From Chryseobacterium sp. 52 (GTDB taxonomy: Bacteria; Bacteroidota; Bacteroidia; Flavobacteriales; Weeksellaceae), in contig NZ_PEEX01000001.1 in the NCBI RefSeq assembly GCF_002754245.1, forward strand, positions 4,754,001 through 4,818,000: a stretch of DNA of 64,000 nucleotides, given 5' to 3'. Shown here piece after piece: positions 62,509-64,000 of the stretch. The notes below the pieces were generated by a model. It was not told where the DNA came from and made no database searches. It saw nothing but the letters and a program-made list of their open reading frames with translations. Numbering within the stretch: the first letter of the stretch is position 1; each line of letters starts with the position of its first letter. Made by a program: the position numbers and the translations under genes.

Positions 62509-63393
62509 ATGCAGAACATTGAACACCGGTATGTAGACGTTATTTACAGGGTTTTGGAAAGCTGGTATGTGAAGCTGGCCGAACTTACCCCAAAACTGAT
62601 CGTTGGAGTATTAGTATTTTCTTTTTTTCTTATTACCAGTAAATACCTAAGCTTAGCCGCAGTAAAATTATTTCACAAATTCTTTCCGAAAAGTCAAAAG
62701 GAGAGTTCTCTGGTGACTTTAATAAGCATATTCAGGTTTCTCATCATGATGATGGGTTCTTTTATTGCTTTGGAAATTATGGGCTTCAGCGGTTTTCTTT
62801 GGAAATTTATCGGAAGTTTAGGAGTAGCCGGGGTTATTGCCGGGGTTGCTTTGAAAGATCTGGTATCGAGTATCTTTTCAGGAATGCTGATTGGCATTGA
62901 TAAAGCCTTTAAAATAGGGGATTATATTACAATAGGCGCTCATTCCGGAACCGTTCAGGAGATTGGTTTTTTAACGACAAAAATCATTACTGACGATGGA
63001 AAGAAAGCTTATATTCCTAATCAGGTTATTTTCAATGCTCCATTTTACAATATTACAGCCTCACCGCAGCGCAGAATTATTTTAAATTTTGAAATTCCCG
63101 CAGATGAAGATATCAGTAAAGCACAGAAAGGGATGCTGGATGTGATTAAAAGTCTTGAAGGTGTGGACAGGCTGGATACTTCAGAGGTTATTTTTACGGA
63201 TTTAAAACAGGGTAATTTTAATCTTCAGGCCAAATTCTGGATGAAGATAGGCACCAGTATGGTTCAGCTGAAAAGTGAAGCTTATCTGAAGATTAAAGAA
63301 CGTCTGGATACTGATAACATCCAATTGGTAACCCCAACAAGCATTAGCATAACAAATGGGGAAACATCCTCAACTGAACATCAGGATAAATAA
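62509..63393 (+). CDS. MscS-family mechanosensitive channel
   Basis: 294 residues. Three membrane helices (about residues 20-110), with the third rich in Gly and Ala (LWKFIGSLGVAGVIAGVALKDLV), the pore-lining TM3 of MscS. The beta domain follows: FSGMLIGIDKAFKIGDYITI and VQEIGFLTTKIITDDGKKAYIPNQV, with the C-terminal alpha/beta domain ending near residue 290. It opens under membrane tension to release solutes. The start at 62509 (ATG) is preferred to the TTG at 62455, which lies in the peroxiredoxin control region. Confidence 0.93.
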   Translation: MQNIEHRYVDVIYRVLESWYVKLAELTPKLIVGVLVFSFFLITSKYLSLAAVKLFHKFFPKSQKESSLVTLISIFRFLIMMMGSFIALEIMGFSGFLWKFIGSLGVAGVIAGVALKDLVSSIFSGMLIGIDKAFKIGDYITIGAHSGTVQEIGFLTTKIITDDGKKAYIPNQVIFNAPFYNITASPQRRIILNFEIPADEDISKAQKGMLDVIKSLEGVDRLDTSEVIFTDLKQGNFNLQAKFWMKIGTSMVQLKSEAYLKIKERLDTDNIQLVTPTSISITNGETSSTEHQDK

Positions 63394-63496
63394 ATACAAA
63401 GCGGTTTTTTAAGCGGTTTTTTTAGGCAAGACTATTCAGAACAGGGATTCGCAATCACTAAATTTCTCAAAGCTTTTATTGGGGATGAAAACATAA

Positions 63497-63526
63497 AAAA
63501 ACCGTTCCAAAAATGGAACGGTTTTT
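63497..63526. terminator. Bidirectional terminator between the MscS gene and sucC
   Basis: AAAAACCGTTCCA with its complement, 13 bp around loop AAAA, with A and T runs on both sides. Before it, 63403-63426 is a tandem of AAGCGGTTTTTT. Confidence 0.85.
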
Positions 63527-63549
63527 CAATTTATATAAAAATTTTAGTC

Positions 63550-64000
63550 TTAAGCTAAAACTTCTTTTACTTTGTTTGCAGCTTCTTCTAAAGTAATTGC
63601 AGAATGTACAGGAAGACCTGACTCGTCAATTAATTGTTTAGCTTCAACAGCGTTAGTTCCCTGTAATCTTACGATCAATGGAACCGGAAGGCTACCCATT
63701 GCTCTGTAAGCATCTACAACTCCCTGAGCAACTCTGTCACATCTTACGATACCTCCGAAGATATTGATCAGGATCGCTTTTACGTTTGGATCTCTAAGGA
63801 TGATTCCGAAAGCAGTTTGTACTCTCTGAGCATCAGCCGTACCTCCAACGTCAAGGAAGTTAGCAGGACTACCACCAGATAATTTGATGATATCCATAGT
63901 TGCCATTGCAAGACCAGCTCCGTTTACCATACAAGCAACGTTACCGTCAAGTTTCACGAAGTTAAGACCAGCTTCACCAGCTTCCACATCCATTGGATCT
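63550..64000 (-). CDS. sucC: Succinate-CoA ligase, beta subunit (5' part outside the window)
   Basis: About 149 C-terminal residues are in view. [41 protein letters not shown] is the start of the CoA-ligase domain, followed by [42 protein letters not shown], and the C terminus. It couples succinyl-CoA hydrolysis to ATP/GTP formation in the TCA cycle. The full protein is about 395 residues, so the gene starts about 740 nt beyond the right edge. The upstream part and sucD are not visible. Confidence 0.95.
   Translation of the reverse strand, partial: DPMDVEAGEAGLNFVKLDGNVACMVNGAGLAMATMDIIKLSGGSPANFLDVGGTADAQRVQTAFGIILRDPNVKAILINIFGGIVRCDRVAQGVVDAYRAMGSLPVPLIVRLQGTNAVEAKQLIDESGLPVHSAITLEEAANKVKEVLA

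Noticed and set aside
63403..63426. Tandem AAGCGGTTTTTT after the MscS gene considered as a terminator
   Set aside because: No pairing stem; only a small tandem duplication. The real terminator is at 63497-63526.

Overview
The window looks like chromosomal DNA from a Bacteroidota bacterium of the Flavobacteriia, most probably Chryseobacterium or a close Weeksellaceae relative. The sequence is AT-rich. Several promoters fit the Bacteroidota pattern TTTG-N18-21-TAnnTTTG. It carries type IX secretion (T9SS) C-terminal sorting domains, TonB-dependent receptors, a family of small GG-leader peptides of the Chryseobacterium type, a fused OPRT/OMP decarboxylase, and ABC-F and NDH-2 proteins typical of the group. 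The genus is inferred from protein style, not from a marker gene. No insertion sequence, prophage, CRISPR array or rRNA was seen. There is one tRNA, tRNA-Cys(GCA).

Layout. 1-5.4 kb: a trehalose-type catabolic locus (MFS transporter, cytoplasmic trehalase, TonB receptor cut by the window edge) with a divergent AraC regulator. 5.6-13.2 kb: a redoxin, then a TetR regulator and a three-gene RND efflux operon; four copies of the palindrome TAACAC(C/T)GTTA lie in the tetR and efflux control regions. 13.5-17.6 kb: housekeeping genes miaA, yicC, gmk, nadA and a small secreted protein. 17.6-18.8 kb: a leftward tandem array of five bacteriocin-like leader peptides, two of them apparently damaged. 18.9-26.2 kb: the threonine operon thrA-thrB-thrC-folB-DUF4403-RDD, preceded by a promoter, a Thr-rich leader peptide and attenuator-like hairpins. 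26.2-31.5 kb: tRNA-Cys, a serine beta-lactamase/TPR protein between two 89-nt repeats that look like small RNAs or terminator modules, an AT-rich stretch with a probable gene relic, a glycosyltransferase and small lipoproteins. 31.5-46.7 kb: a polytopic membrane protein, aroC, thioredoxin-like proteins, pyrEF, a large M1-like pseudoenzyme, two T9SS cargo proteins, a 1078-residue SprA-like outer-membrane protein and dusB. 46.8-57.8 kb: deoC, an Lrp regulator, a nuclease, trmD, NDH-2, GH25 lysozyme, an alpha/beta hydrolase, a nucleotidase, ABC-F and an oxidoreductase. 58-64 kb: a siderophore receptor with a PepSY protein, an outer-membrane barrel behind a sigma-54-like promoter, 1-Cys peroxiredoxin with a palindromic operator, MscS, and the 3' end of sucC.

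Most of the window is conserved core metabolism. The parts that look accessory or little described are the leader-peptide array, the threonine attenuator, the paired repeat/sRNA modules around the beta-lactamase gene, the inverted-repeat elements, and the palindromic operators of the efflux and peroxiredoxin genes.
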